From: Isoetes taiwanensis
Taxonomy: Eukaryota; Streptophyta; Lycopodiopsida; Isoetales; Isoetaceae
Direction: 5' to 3'
DNA: 64,000 nucleotides
Assembly: GCA_021234155.1 (NCBI GenBank)
Contig: JAJEKV010000004.1
Location: forward strand, 4,654,109 to 4,718,108
The first letter of the stretch is position 1. Each line of letters opens with the position of its first letter. A program made the position numbers and the translations under genes. Positions 11,404 through 23,753 of the stretch are shown here, piece by piece. The notes beneath the pieces are model-generated. The model did not search any database. It was not told the DNA's origin and saw only the letters and a program-made list of their open reading frames with translations.

Positions 11404-12250
11404 TCACAACTTCATGTATTGTTTATACTTAACAAGTTTGATACTTCTTTTCGACAACCTTATTCCATGGCATGATATAGATTGAAAAAGGTTCGGGAAA
11501 TCTTTAGCGTATTTTGCTTCGGTCTCATTTAACTCCATCCATGTTGCATCCTCTATAGGGTAATCCGCCCATTGTATAAGGATTTCTTTGATCGTTCTAC
11601 TACGCAGCTTCCGTTCCCGATACTGCAATATTTGGGATGGCATTACTTCAAAGGTGTTATTCTCTTGGATTAATTGCAAATCCGGAAGCGATTGATCTCC
11701 GTCATGTAAAGAGGGTTTTAACAAACTGACGTGAAAAACATCATAAATCTTTACATGTGGTGGCAGCTCTAATTGGTAGGCTAGGTTCCCCGTCCTTTTA
11801 ATGATTTTAAAGGGACCAGCATATCTTGGAGCAAGTTTACTACATTTCTCAATTCTGAGCTAACTTTTCTTTGGTTTGATACGGAGATATACAAAGTCTC
11901 CCACCTTGAATTCTCTATGTATTCTATGCTTGTCTGCAAATTGCTTCTGTCTATGTTGTGCTTCTGCTAACTTGCTTCTTATAAGTTGCATCTTATCTGC
12001 ATATTCCTCCAGCATCTGTCTAGAAATTTCAGATTTAACCATGGGATCCTACCAATTTATTGGAGCATAACAATCTTGTCCGTAAAGTGCTTCAAAAGGT
12101 GTCATTCCTATAGATTCTTGTTTAGAATTATTGTAAGCAAACTCTGCTAAAGGTAACAATCCTTCCCATTTCTTTGGATTGTCTTGACAGTACATCCGCA
12201 ACATGTCCTCAAGAACCCTGTGAATTTGGTATGCAAGTTACTGGTCATAA
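11404..12250 (-). pseudogene. Ty3/gypsy integrase C-terminal part with chromodomain-like end
   Basis: On the minus strand the order is: integrase core end (KRWEGLLPLAEFAYNN-type codons near 12180-12120), EEYADKMQLIRSKLAEA and AEAQHRQKQFADKH, then KVGDFVYLRIKPKKS, the GPF-type segment APRYAGPFKIIKR, a PHVKIYDVFHVSLLKP-type linker, and a chromodomain-like end with ILIQWADYPIEDATWME. One in-frame stop separates the two largest blocks. This is the 3' end of a chromovirus-like pol gene. The same integrase lies in the opposite direction at 13440-13890. Confidence 0.8.
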
Positions 12251-12347
12251 CACGTATGACGAATATCAGAAGTAAGATTTTAGCTTTCTTTATTTTATTT
12301 ATTGTTTATTGTTTATTTTGCTTATTGTTTATTTCTGTTTAATATAG

Positions 12348-12796
12348 GTATGACAGAAGCAATGCAGATGGACGCTGCGATGGATATTCTCTCAAGGCCT
12401 GTTGACAATAATGAGAAATTTCACGTGTACAACAATATTTTTGGCGAGCAAATGAGTGATAAGAGGAAAGTTCTATTCGGTGTTCAAGATGATCGACTTG
12501 CACATTGTCTTGTTGCTCCTGATCAGGTAAATTCTATTGCATTTTATTTAGACATGTATTTAAAATTTAATGTTTAATGGTTTAGCAAGTTCTCGTGCCA
12601 TCTTCAAGTGGTGCTGCCACAAATTGTCCAGCTGCTAGTAATTGTCATATTAATGAGGTAGATAGTTTATTTTGGATGCTCTTTTATTTTTTAGCAACCG
12701 TAGTTATTTTTGCTATTCCTATAGGTCAAATCTACGCATAGTATCAAACGGAAGAACAGAAAAACAATAGCAGGGTTTGCAGATCTCGATTCTTAA
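12348..12796 (+). CDS. 3' end of an unknown gene, three in-phase exons
   Basis: Exons 12348-12526, 12586-12657 and 12725-12796 have AG acceptors and GT donors and join in phase to a TAA. The product reads from TEAMQMDAAMDILSRPVDNN through KRKVLFGVQDDRLAHCL to a basic end (KRKNRK, possible nuclear signal) and FADLDS. I recognise no family. The 5' end is missing because integrase debris lies immediately upstream. Consistent phase over three exons supports a real gene or a recent remnant. Confidence 0.35.
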
Positions 12797-13149
12797 CTCA
12801 TGCTTTAAACCATGAACTGATGGGTTCTTATGTGAACCCAAGGGTCGAAATTCCTATTTAATCCATCACCAGATCCGGTAGATCCCTCTGGGATCGTCTC
12901 TCTGTGCAAGGCAACCATCTGGTCCCTGCCTGCGCTGAACAAAATCAGAGGCAGCCGGATAACTTAACAGATGCTTCATTATTCATAGGCCTGCTAGGTT
13001 AGATCTAATAGTAACAGGAGTACAAGATTAAGGAAGATTTAGGCGAAGTCTTCTCCTCGAATAGAATCAGCAGTTGTGTTTATCAGGAAGGATTGATCCC
13101 TTTCCTGGAATCATCTTCCATGGCTGCAATCAGTATAGAAAAAAGTAAA
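12797..13149. other. Spacer between the unknown exons and the integrase fragments
   Basis: No coding sense seen on either strand. Phrases such as GATCGTCTCTCTGTGCAAGG and the CTGATTTTGTT-type reverse strand resemble LTR leader DNA, but no boundaries were found. Confidence 0.3.
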
Positions 13150-14031
13150 TCGATGTGGATGTGGTCAGATCGGTTGCAAAATTGGCCGCAACTAACACGG
13201 ATTTGATCATATGTATCTGGATCGATCTTCTTATGCACAATCTGGCAAAATTGCTGCTTTGTCACAAGTTTTGTTGTATTCATGACATTTTTTGTTTACA
13301 TGTCATTCCTACAAGTATTGTTTCAGATAGAGATCCACGGTTTACTAGTAACTTTTGGACTTCGTTTTTCAAGGGAGTAGGAACTCAATTGCAAATGAGC
13401 ATAGCCTATCACCCAGAAACCGATGGGCAAACAAAAAGAGTAAACAGGGTTCTTGAGGACATGTTGCGGATGTAGTGTCAAGACAATCCAAAGAAATGGG
13501 AAAGATTGTTACCTTTAGCAGAGTTTGCTTACAATAATTATAAACAGGAATCTATAGGAATGACACCATTTGAAGCACTTTACGGACAGGATTGTTATGC
13601 CCCAATAAATTGGTATGATCCCATGGTTAAATCTGAAATTTCTATACAGATATTGAAGGAATATGCAGATAAGGTGTAGCTTATAAGAAGCAGGTTGGCA
13701 GAAGCACAACATAGACAGAAGCAATTTGCTGACAAGCATTGAATACATAGAGAATTCAAGGTGGGAGACTTTGTATATCTCCGTGTCAAACCAAAGAAAA
13801 GTCAGCTCAGAATTGGGAAATGTAGCAAACTTGCTCCAAGATATGCTGGTCCCTTTAAAATCATTAAAAGAATGGGGAACCTAGCCTACCAAAGTAAGTC
13901 GATGTGGATGTGGTTAGATCGGCTGCAAAATTGGCCGCAACTAGCACGGATTTGATCATATGTATCTGGATCGATCTTCTTATGCACGATCCGGCAAAAC
14001 TGCTGCTTTGTCACATGTTTTCTTGTATTCA
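13150..14031 (+). pseudogene. Ty3/gypsy integrase core, rearranged
   Basis: Plus-strand integrase with [18 protein letters not shown] (Asp of the DDE triad) at about 13308-13360, then [21 protein letters not shown], and KVGDFVYLRVKPKKS near 13760-13800, ending APRYAGPFKIIKRMGNLAYQ. Several stops are present. The block 13150-13282 is repeated, about 93% identical by eye, at 13893-14031, directly after the 3' part. This is a tandem rearrangement with breakpoints inside the integrase. The fragment is an inverted relative of 11404-12250. Confidence 0.75.
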
Positions 14032-14409
14032 TTGTTGTCGACCTATTATCAGCCTTATGTTATGTTTTTTTTGTTACTCTTAAATATAAGGTCCTTAACT
14101 TTTAAATGGGTTAACCTTTGACAAGTCTCCATAAGATATGTACTAGCCCAAACCATGGGTTGATATGCCAATGCTCCAAGCTAATTCTATGACCACCTGA
14201 ATGCATTACCCACTGCTCTAGATATACTTCCTATCTACTTACAATGGGAAGCTAATTCCTTGGGGATAGCTACCTTATTGAAGGATATGGAGTCTACTTT
14301 TTGCCTTCTAAAAACACAGCACCAATCCTCTCGGTTGAGAGAAACCCTTCAAAGATATGCATATTACTTGTATATTAGATTTAGTCCTTTTGTCTCTGTC
14401 ACATTCATA

Positions 14410-14640
14410 AGGATCTTTTTAATAATGGTTATTACTCAAAACGAAATTGGATATATGCTTGTAAAGTTCTTGCCAAGTTACCATTAGCATAGAAATACTT
14501 GGGATCGCTCATGTTGCTAGCCTAGAAAGCACCTTGGTCTGCCCACAACCGAGGCCGCGAATAAGCAGAAACCGAGGCCGCGAGTGTCAAGCACTCAGCA
14601 CTAGCGAGTGGGCACTGATGAAGCTCACTAATGCGGACTC
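14410..14640 (-). repeat. Dispersed repeat, inverted relative of 52920-53125
   Basis: The minus strand of this segment matches the plus strand at about 52920-53125, including AAGCACTCAGCACTAGCGAG, GCAAGAACTTTACAAGCATA and the TTGAGTAATAACC end. There is a small internal duplication here (gaggccgcga twice) not seen in the other copy. It resembles one end of an LTR-type element, but I found no paired LTR. Confidence 0.65.
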
Positions 14641-16300
14641 GACGCTGGTCACGTCGAGTTGCTTCTGGGTGAAGTTTATTTCCTTGAGTTAAAAGGAGAC
14701 CGCAACATATTATTTGGGGTTTTGGAAAATGACATGTAGATTTTGCACCCGTGGGACCTTGAGCATGATGTGAAGTAATCCGATAACGACAGGTGTCGGG
14801 CGAAGGACCGTCACATACTATGGAGAAATGTACAGAAATATATGACAAGAAAGAAGGAAGAGAAAGGGTGACAGAAAAGCATTTCAATGTAAAATCACAA
14901 GTTGTCGTATCTAGATCAATTAATGCATGTGCCAAGTGACATAAACAAGAAATGGTTGGCCCAAGTACTAAAGGCAGCAAGAGCATGTGGAGAATGCGTT
15001 TTTGAAGAAGAATGGATATATTCTATAGGTATGATACTATATATAAGTGCATTCTATCGCATAAGTACTTCTTTAGTAATGGCTCCTTTTACTCTGTAGT
15101 AAAACTTCAATGCATTAATCTGGTCTTTGGAGCCCATTTTTGATGAAAAAGTGCCATTTGAACATAGATGCACTTCTGGTTGTAGAATTTTCGCAAACTT
15201 TAGTACGGTTTGCACCAAAAGAACCAATGCAACCAGCGAGTTAATGTGCTTATTTTTTCTATTGAATCTGTTTTTTTTCTAATAATAACACATTCAAATG
15301 TTTTAGAAGTATGGTGGTTTATGCATCCATATCAAATCCTCCAGGAAACCTTGTTATTATGGAACCCATTATTATTGTGCTACATATTCTAAACGAGGTG
15401 CGCCTTGGACTACCTCAGCTGTCGGGTCCATCCATCTTATGGTCCAGATTGTATCCTCTCATTTCAATTACGGTCACTTATGATTGGGGGCGTCTATGAT
15501 TTTGAAATATGAAATACAGGTTCGCCTAAGGTTTTGAAATATGAAAATGGATACTCGTCTCTAACGTGTTTACCTAAGGTTTTAGAATATGAAATACGGA
15601 GACTTGAAGCTTTACCATAAATTGTTTTGGGGGTATGATGTATGGTCTCAAGAATGGTGATTTATGCATCCATATTAAATCCCCCTGGAACCCCCTGTTA
15701 TTGTGCTACATATTGCCATACGCATATACAACCCAAACATCATCAGACAATAATCGGTTAATATATATGCTTCTGGAAAAAAGTGCCGAAAAGAAAAAAT
15801 AAATATTAAATGCTGAAAAGACATAAATCAATGAAAAATTCGATGATAATCAACGAGATAACATTAATCATCGGCAAAATGCCGTGGGTTATCGAATAAA
15901 AAAATCATGGACAATCGTCAACATACCATTACTTTTATAGACCATTGCTTTTGGCCACGAAACTTCGTCCCCATGACAATGTCGATGTTTTGAGTCCATT
16001 GGCAGAGCCTACTCAAAATTCTAGAATGGGAAAGTTGCCCATCCGTTGCGACGGACTCCAAAGAGGACTTTTCAAGCAAGCTGCTTCCGAGGCCTAACCA
16101 TCTTCCAGCATCAACACCCTTCCTCTACATGATAATAGAGTGCCAGATCTTGGTCAATTATGATGCATGCTAGGGTGCTAGAACACCTACCCTCTGCATG
16201 GTAGCCTGTTGTTGGGCAACTGAGCTGGCACCCTTTTCCCAAGCTGAACGGGGCCAAGACTTCACTCTGCGGCCTCACATAGGGGAGAGGCTAGACCCCA
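14641..16300. other. No recognisable gene
   Basis: Short frames only. A weak repeat phrase (TTATGCATCCATAT with AAATCC, followed by GGAACC) occurs at about 15323 and 15660. A phrase with GGTTTTGAAATATGAAAT occurs near 15500-15600 in three degenerate copies. Confidence 0.35.
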
Positions 16301-16304
16301 GGAG

Positions 16305-16394
16305 GCAGGCCTCAAAAGAGTTCTCGAGGCAGCCTTTCTTGATTGCGCAGGCAGGCCTCAAAAGAGTTCTCGAGGCAGCCTTTCTTGATTGCGC
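16305..16394 (+). repeat. 46 bp tandem duplication
   Basis: Unit 16305-16350 (starting GCAGGCCTCAAAAGAG) is repeated at 16351-16394, virtually identical. Its GC content is higher than that of the surroundings. No coding role is seen. Confidence 0.85.
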
Positions 16395-16865
16395 TGCCTG
16401 GGAGGCCATATGCTGGTGCCCCTCCAGCTGGAGCTCCGTCCCCCCTATTCGATCGTTGGATCCTCCATTCACACGCCATGCTACTACCAAAAAAAATTCA
16501 AGATCGGTTTGGAAGAACTTACCAAGCCACGATCAACCAATGAGAGTCAATACTCGTTAAACTTTTTCTGCGTACAACATATAACTATGCAAGATATATC
16601 AGTCAATATGCCACTATTGTATCCTTGTATATAATGGAAGATAAACTTTTGAAAGGGTTAAAATACAAAGTTGTTGTATGCATAGCATTAGACTTTGAGA
16701 ATTGAATTGAATTGAATCGATTTTTATCGTTCGCGGAGACCAATTTGCCTATGGGATCCAAACAAGGAATATAGCAAGCCTATTACTGCTAGGATTAAAA
16801 AACCCCTATCTCGGAGGGTTTTCGAGGGAAAAACCCTAATAGGTATGCTAAGAGACCCTACAATG

Positions 16866-17870
16866 ATTTATGACAACTGGAATATGGCCATTTAACCCAA
16901 CAAAGGTGGTTCCTGGGAGGGAAGGGTCAAGGTTTGCAAGGGAAGACGCGTATATGCCAACACCATCCATTGGACAATCATCAAATGAGGTTGGAGAAGA
17001 ACGTGGGAATATTGTACCCAATGTCATGCATGAACCATTGGAGCAATTAGAACCATGTGTGCAAGGCTTGGATATGGAAGTCCATGTTGTAGAGGGTTAC
17101 ACCATGCAAGAAGTGGACCTACAATGGGAGGAGCATGTCCAGGCATCGTGTGAACATGTTGGGGCTACATATGGGACTATGCAGCAGGACTTGCTACAAC
17201 AGAGCATGGATCCGGATTGTGGCCAAACTTCACAAGACCAAGCAGGACAAAATACACAAGGGACAGCCTCGAGTAGGAGGGGTATTGCTCCTCATCTGCA
17301 TGGTAGATTTCATATCAGCAGTGATGGGTTTTGACAAGCACTTGCAGCAGAGAAGACAAGGAGGGAAGAAGCTGAAAGGTTTAAGTGGGAACAGATAGCC
17401 CTCAAGAAGGTTGAGGCAGCAAGGAGGAGGATTGAGAAGGAGGAGGTCAGCTGAAGGGCTGCTGCAAACAGAGAAGAGAGGGAGAGTAGAAAGTAAGCAG
17501 AGGCCCGGTATGAGGCCAGCACTAAGAGGTTGAGGGAATTCATGTATCCAGCTGGCCAATCCAGAGTTCATGCTATATTTGGTTGTCGGGAAAACGAGGT
17601 TGCAAAGCAAAGGAGGCTGGCTGTTAGGCTCAGGATGAGACGAAGACATGGCAAGAATCATATTCATTGCAGTACACCTATTGTGGATGAGGAGAATTCT
17701 CAGCCCTATGTACCAAGCAGCCAACCAGACTATATGCCTATGTGTCATGGCAGCTTGGCACTCAACCAAACCCAAACACAATATGTGGAGTCTAGTCTCG
17801 AGGACACTCACTTATGTGAGGGAGACAAGGTCAACCCCCAGTCAATCAGCATAGAAGGGTGTATTCCATG
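16866..17870 (+). pseudogene. Remnant of a pogo/CENP-B-type transposase and downstream charged ORF
   Basis: TTGIWPFNPTKVV at about 16868-16908 matches the conserved 'GI-P-NP' block that ends the DDE domain of pogo/Tigger/jerky-type transposases. The DDE catalytic part itself is absent. Downstream frames encode an acidic/Gln-rich stretch and then a charged coiled-coil-like region (EEAERFKWEQIALKKVEAA near 17370, KRLREFMYP near 17528), with stops at about 17453 and 17495. I read it as the 3' part of a dead element. Confidence 0.5.
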
Positions 17871-20730
17871 AGTCAGACCTATACCTAACAAGGTAAGCAA
17901 CATTAGATGCCCCTTGAAGAGATGGGATCTTGCCAGCAGTCAAAGATAATTTAGCCCTCTTGTGCGCTCTTTGAGGATGGACACACAAGGATGGATTAAC
18001 TATGCTGCAACCAACACGGGATAGGAAACAAAGATGTGCCGTCAATTGACAAGGCCAGACACATTAAGAAGAAGGCTGACCTAAGTGTAGATGCCCAGGC
18101 CCTTGCTACAACATGGGGCTTGGACGAAGGTTTCTTTAGGGCTTGGAGAGTAGACATGGCACATGTGTGCACCTTTCATTCTACATCTTATTCAATAGAA
18201 CATTTGGTAACACCCCACCCTATGCAAGTCTCTTTGAACACGAATGTTGCAGATAAGGTATGTTACTTCTTGCCTGTGGTTTGGATGGACAGAGCCCTAT
18301 GGGTTATTATTAAATCTGATCAATTCCTGCAGGATGGTTATGACTTGGATGAGACAGTAGAAAAATAGTATACAACTCTGCTAATGGGAAGTCTCAGATG
18401 TCTAGTAATATTGTTAATGGCCAAAAAAGCCACGATAGCTAACAACCACCAAACAATGTTGTGTGATCAAATATTGCAATGCAATAACATCTTTCATTCA
18501 TAGGGCCTCGAGGGCAATTACATTGTTGAATCCAGAAAATGCCTTTGACAAAATACTTTTTCACAAATGGGTACTACAACAAAAACAAAATACTCATAAT
18601 CAAAGGCAAGCAGATATGAAGTTAGTTACTAGCCTATATAGCATATATAAAGGGTTTATTTATAAGGATCGTCCATTTGGCCAAGCAGCACCAGCATGCT
18701 AGCAGCTCAGTTCTCAGGATTAATAGGGTTTTCAAATTTCACACGATCCTCCTCAGCCACGGTCACACTGCAATGAGCCATGTCATGATCATCTTTTGCA
18801 TGCTGGATCTGATCTGATCTGAGATTGGAGGTAGAGATCACCAAGTCAGCTCTTCAATGTAAAGGAGCCAAACTCCTTTGCTGCTGGGAGGCGTTTGAAT
18901 AATGGCGCTCTCTCTTCTTCGAAGGAGAAGACGTGCGCTTCTTGATATGCCTTAGCCATGCCTCCATTGCCCTTCCATTATGTTGCAGACCAAGAGAACG
19001 TAAATTAGATGAACTTTATTCTACAACCACATAACTTCGAATAAAACCTTACCCTTGAGTTCGGAGTTGAACTGATGCAAGCAAGCAAACGAACTAAAAC
19101 AGGCTGGAACGAGCTTCAAACTTCGGAAGGATGCTAATTGCCAAAAAAACTTCCCCTTTTAAAGCCCAAAATGGCATGATGGGGCCTTCGCCCAATTGTG
19201 TGAGGCACTCGAATGCATGATCCTCTCAAATTCTGCAGAGAAGTGCTTTTGGGGGTAAATCGATCGTCTTAGAGGGGAGGAATTTTTGGCAAAAGCGGAC
19301 AAAGGGGCCAGAAAAGGTTTCAGTGGACTATTGGGCCATGATGGCCATTTCGGGCTATGCAAATGCGATATTTGCGTGAGGCTATCGGCCAAGCTACCAT
19401 CACTTTTAATTTCAGGTATGTCAAGTTGTAGAAGACATGTTCTCAAGTTAATTTAAGTGTTCAAGAAGCTTAAGGATTCGAGGATTGCATTCAAGAAGCC
19501 CTGTTGTGTAGGAACACCTCCTAGTGTATTTGCAAACACATTGAAGCCATGAAGGGGTAATCATGGTATAGTATTGCATAGAGAATTTGGTGAAGAAACC
19601 AGTTTGAAGTTTATGGTTGAACAACAGGATGCACTTTGGCACTAGTAAGTTGTTTCCCAGATTTATGAGATTGTTTTGCTATTGATTCAGTTGTTATCCC
19701 TAGTTCTGGATTTATTTTGCCCTGTTGTGAATGAAGAATGAAGCTGCATCAGAGTAGTCATTGTTACTTAATTAATAGTGTTGAATCTTATGAGAATGAC
19801 AGTGAAATTATCTAGACAGTGATGTTTGTTTGGAGCGAACATTGCTACTAGATATTGGTTCACCTATGGAAGTTGGCATTTGCCATGGGACACAAATATC
19901 CAGCCTTACATCATTGACCTGTGAGAAAAATAAAATAAAAAAGAAATGACAATGGTTGAAATGGTCCAATGGTTGCATGTTATATGGTTATAGCTATAGC
20001 AACTTTTTCCCTTGGCTACAGTAACTCGAAACTCCCGCTAAATTGGTTTCGAATTAGTAGCTCCCAAAACTTGCTCCACTGAGTCGGATTTACAACCAGC
20101 AGATGTGGAATTGAGCAGACCGACCTACAAAAGAAGAAAAAAAACACAAAAGAGGACCGTCCCGAGCACACAACAGTGTAGTCGATGACCCATTTTGAAG
20201 AGATAACAATCAGAAGAGTTAAGTTAATAGAAGTAAGGTAATAGAAATAAAGGTTGATATTGAGATATAAAAATTAATGTGGCAACCTTGGTAGATAATT
20301 GGACAATTGAAGATAAATAGGGAGCTGAGAGTTTTGAAGGAATATTGCTTACATTTGATCCTCACATTATTTGTTTGGGCACTTACTTCAAATATAAGAG
20401 AATTTGGTTTGGGAACTTCACTTCAATGCAAGGTTCTTGTCTGAGCAATACATTTGTTCATGATTTGTGGGATTATGAGTTTGGAAACTTCAGTTTAATA
20501 TAATGTTTTTACGTTGAGCAATACGTTTTCTATGTTTATTTTGTGGGATTGAGAACATTTGTTGAAGTTGAAATATCATTGTGAACATTTGTTGAGATTG
20601 AAATTATTGGCTATATCTTGCAAAAATACCCGTTCTAGTTCCACCTGCGCAGAGGCAATCCTGCAATAGTAAATTCCATTTTAACAGTGATAAGATTGGT
20701 GAAATTAACTTGTGAAAGGAATTAGTTTGG
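17871..20730. other. No recognisable gene
   Basis: A few frames of 60-110 codons (for example 18036-18368 plus) show no family resemblance. The area probably continues the degraded transposon terrain. No terminal repeats were found. Confidence 0.35.
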
Positions 20731-20883
20731 GTGTTGTGCTTGGGTTCAGTCTCTGAGTACAATAGTCATTTACTAGGTGCGAGAGCATGTAGCATGTTAG
20801 TTATTGTCTTTATCAAATTCAGCTTTTTAGTGTATAAAATAAGCCTATATTGTATTAATAACAACAATTCAGATTCTTTTGTT

Positions 20884-21080
20884 GATAATATTGCAGATGT
20901 ACCTGAGAATCCTAGTGCGCATGTATCAAAAAATCTAGTTCCACATATGACTCGAAATCCATCTAGCGTAGTGACATCTGTAGATAATATTGCAGATGTA
21001 CATGAGAATCCCTGTGCACATGTATCAGAAAATCTGGTTCCACATTACTCAAAATCCATCTAGCGTAGTGACATCTATAC
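20884..21080 (+). repeat. 99 bp coding-type tandem repeat
   Basis: Two tandem copies (20884-20982, 20983-21080) start GATAATATTGCAGATGTA and end CATCTAGCGTAGTGACATCT. Translated they read DNIADV, NP-AHVS-NLVPH. The copies differ by substitutions and a 2 bp deletion that shifts the frame of the second. Confidence 0.75.
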
Positions 21081-21600
21081 TTGAAAATTATCAAGTGCAT
21101 TACATTACTAGTGATGGTTGGATTAGGGGTGTGCAAGAAGAGAGAACTAGAAAAGATGAGGCTGAAAAAATTAAGAAACAAAAAGCTAAATAAAGAAAGG
21201 CAAATCAAGTAAGAAAAAGGAAAGAGAAAGAGTTATGTGAGATAGCTAGAAGAAGAAGGAAAGAAGAGAAAGAGGCACAAAGGAAGGTAGAGGTTGAATG
21301 GAAACCTGACAACAGAAGATTGATGGACATCTTATATGGTAATGGCTGACTTCAGATTCCTTTACGTCAGTCGAGAGAATTTGATATGGGTGCATATGCG
21401 ATGAGCAGAAATTTTTTTTTTGCTTTTGAAGAGTAGGAGACATTTCGAATATGCCTGGAATTGAAGTGAACCATCGGGATCATGAAGTGGCTTGCACTAT
21501 TCCTAATGTCCTTGGAGGAACAAACTGAAGTGAACCATCAGGATCATGAAGTGGCTTGCACTATTCCTAATGTCCTTGAAGGAACAAACTAGTGCATGTG
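21081..21600 (+). pseudogene. Broken gene with very basic/charged region, unknown
   Basis: After the 99 bp repeats the plus strand encodes REERTRKDEAEKIKKQ-like and RRRRKEEKEAQRKVEVEW-like sequence (21135-21345), interrupted by a stop at about 21191 and others. A 64 bp unit (21462-21525) is tandemly repeated at 21526-21589. An AG-bounded block at about 22041-22113 encodes SRELEIALQQSMELAARY, resembling a ubiquitin-interacting motif, and could be its last exon. No family is assigned. Confidence 0.3.
21462..21589 (+). repeat. 64 bp tandem duplication
   Basis: 21462-21525 and 21526-21589, each starting TGAAGTGAACCATC and ending GGAACAAAC, with two or three differences. Confidence 0.85.
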
Positions 21601-21649
21601 GTAAGTATGTTATTCTAAGTATGTGATTTTGCATTGAATTTTTGCTTAA

Positions 21650-21984
21650 TGTTATGCACTAGCACCTCTAGTGATAACCAACACACCAAAAGGGCAGATC
21701 CTTCAAGGAAATCGTTATCCAATGGGCCCCAACCTTTCGAGGCTTTATCCCATACCCCATAGGCCATAACATATCCTCTCCCTCCTCGAGATGCTTGCCC
21801 TGAAACATATGGAACATACTAATGTTGCCACGAGGAATTGAACCTTGGCTCTGATACCAAATTGTTATGCACTAGCACCTCTAGTGATAACTAACACACC
21901 AAAAGGGTAGATCCTTCAAGGAAATCATTATCCAATGAGCCCTAACTCGTCGAGTCTTTATCCCATACCCCATAGACCATATCA
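21650..21984 (-). mobile_element. Complete TRIM retrotransposon (335 bp)
   Basis: Two 122 bp direct repeats, 21650-21771 and 21863-21984, both start TGTTATGCACTAG and end in CA. They flank 91 bp. On the minus strand the internal part begins with a primer-binding site complementary to initiator tRNA-Met (TGGTATCAGAGCC, 21847-21859) and ends with a purine tract (reverse of TATCCTCTCCCTCCTCG, about 21772-21788). A 5 bp target duplication, CTTAA, lies at 21645-21649 and 21985-21989. The element has LTRs, PBS, PPT and TSD but no coding capacity, the definition of a terminal-repeat retrotransposon in miniature. The LTRs differ at about 10 positions. Confidence 0.93.
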
Positions 21985-21989
21985 CTTAA

Positions 21990-23753
21990 CTCTTGTCTTT
22001 AGGTTATGCATAAATGCTAATAAAATAGTTTGTATTTTCAGATATGATTAGCAGAGAATTGGAGATTGCCTTGCAACAATCAATGGAGTTAGCGGCTCGC
22101 TACCTGAACACTTAGGTTTGATTGTTTGAGATATAATTCAAGATAATTGTAAATATTCAAAGATATCCCGCAAAAGATAAATTAAGATTGTCCATTTGAG
22201 ATCAGTTTCAATGAGTGTGACCGTTTTTACTGTTCAATTTTGATGCTTGCTTACAGCTAGCTATAAATGGTTGTTGGATTAGTCTTAGATAGGTAATCCA
22301 AAGCCCTTTTAGACAAGGGATGAATGGTTGTTGGATGGTTAAGTAGCCCTACATGGGCTTTACTGTATCCCTCAATTGCTACTTTGCAGCTTATATGGGT
22401 GCCACCTTAGTTCTGGTGGTACATGTACCCTCACCAATTTGAAGATTTATATCTTGAGGTGGCAGTGCCAGCTTGAATTTTCACAAGGTTTGTTATATGA
22501 AGCATCTTCTTGGGCATGCTACCATATAGTATATGTAGCTTAGAAGATGCCTATGTAATAGCCATATAGATTTTTCACTTAAATGCATTGGCATACCTCC
22601 CCTAAGCAAGACATCAAGAAAGCCCGAGAGTTGAAAAGAAAACTTTGGAATGCCGGAAGAAGATATAGCGCCCAGGAAATAACAGTTTTTGGGCACCCTA
22701 GTGTGATAGGGGAGATGCCGAGGAATCCAAATTCAAAAATCCTATTGATTGACTAGTAAATTGCCCATCTTCGGTGGGCTTTACATGTGATTATTCACCT
22801 TTTGTGATCGTTCCATGTGATGTCTCGGAAGTGGGCTTAGAGTGTAGTTGATGAAAGCACGCATGTCTCTGTCGTGACAGAATGTTAGTGGGATAACCAG
22901 AAGCTTTTTGGAGCTTGATGCCAACATTGAATTAAAAACAAAATGAAGAAAGGGTAAATGCTTCTGAGACCAAATTCTCATATTGTTCAGACAAAGTATC
23001 AGTCCTCAACCATGATATCGTTTCCACATTCATACATTCATGATATCATCATTGGAATCGTAGCAACCCTGGCCTAGCATGAAAATGACTGGATTTCAGC
23101 CTTATCTCCTTAGCTCTTACGTCAATCAGACCATCAAATCCTTGCTCGAATCTTACTCTAACAAATACCGCCTCAAAGAAGACGGCACCGAGTCTTAATC
23201 GTTGCTTCTGCTTGGCGTTGATGGTTTCATCCAATCTGCCATCACCAAAGCTTCAAAATTTGAGCGTTTCGCGAAATTGGGCTGCTGCGTTTGAGATTTG
23301 TGTAATTGGGTTCTAGTAATCTGCCATATCCAGAGCTTCAAAATTCATTGGATTGTGTTGGGTTTGAAAGAAAAAAGGTTCTTTTTTAATATGGGTTTTC
23401 GATCTGGTTCTTACGATCGAATCCGCCATAGCCAGGGCTTGATGGAATGAATTAGGACTGCCGGAATTGGAACCCATGTATTTGAGTTCTGCTGTAGAGT
23501 TTTAGCAAATAATGTGATGAATGATAGACTTAGGAAAGGGGGAGCGAATTTGGAAGGCTGGCAAAGAATTGTTTGGCTCTGTGCTAGCACATGTCTATTA
23601 GGCAAGAATTCACTATTTTTATATTACAATGTTGCCAAAATGTTAATGTAAAATTAACATTGTATTTGAATAATTTTTTTTTTTAACTATTATTTTCATT
23701 CAATTGAGAAGTACGAGTATACTCCATAGAATGATTTGGATAAAATATATTTA
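21990..23753. other. No recognisable gene
   Basis: Short frames and AT-rich DNA. Phrases around ATGGTTGTTGGAT repeat near 22267 and 22323. Nothing can be assigned. Confidence 0.35.
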
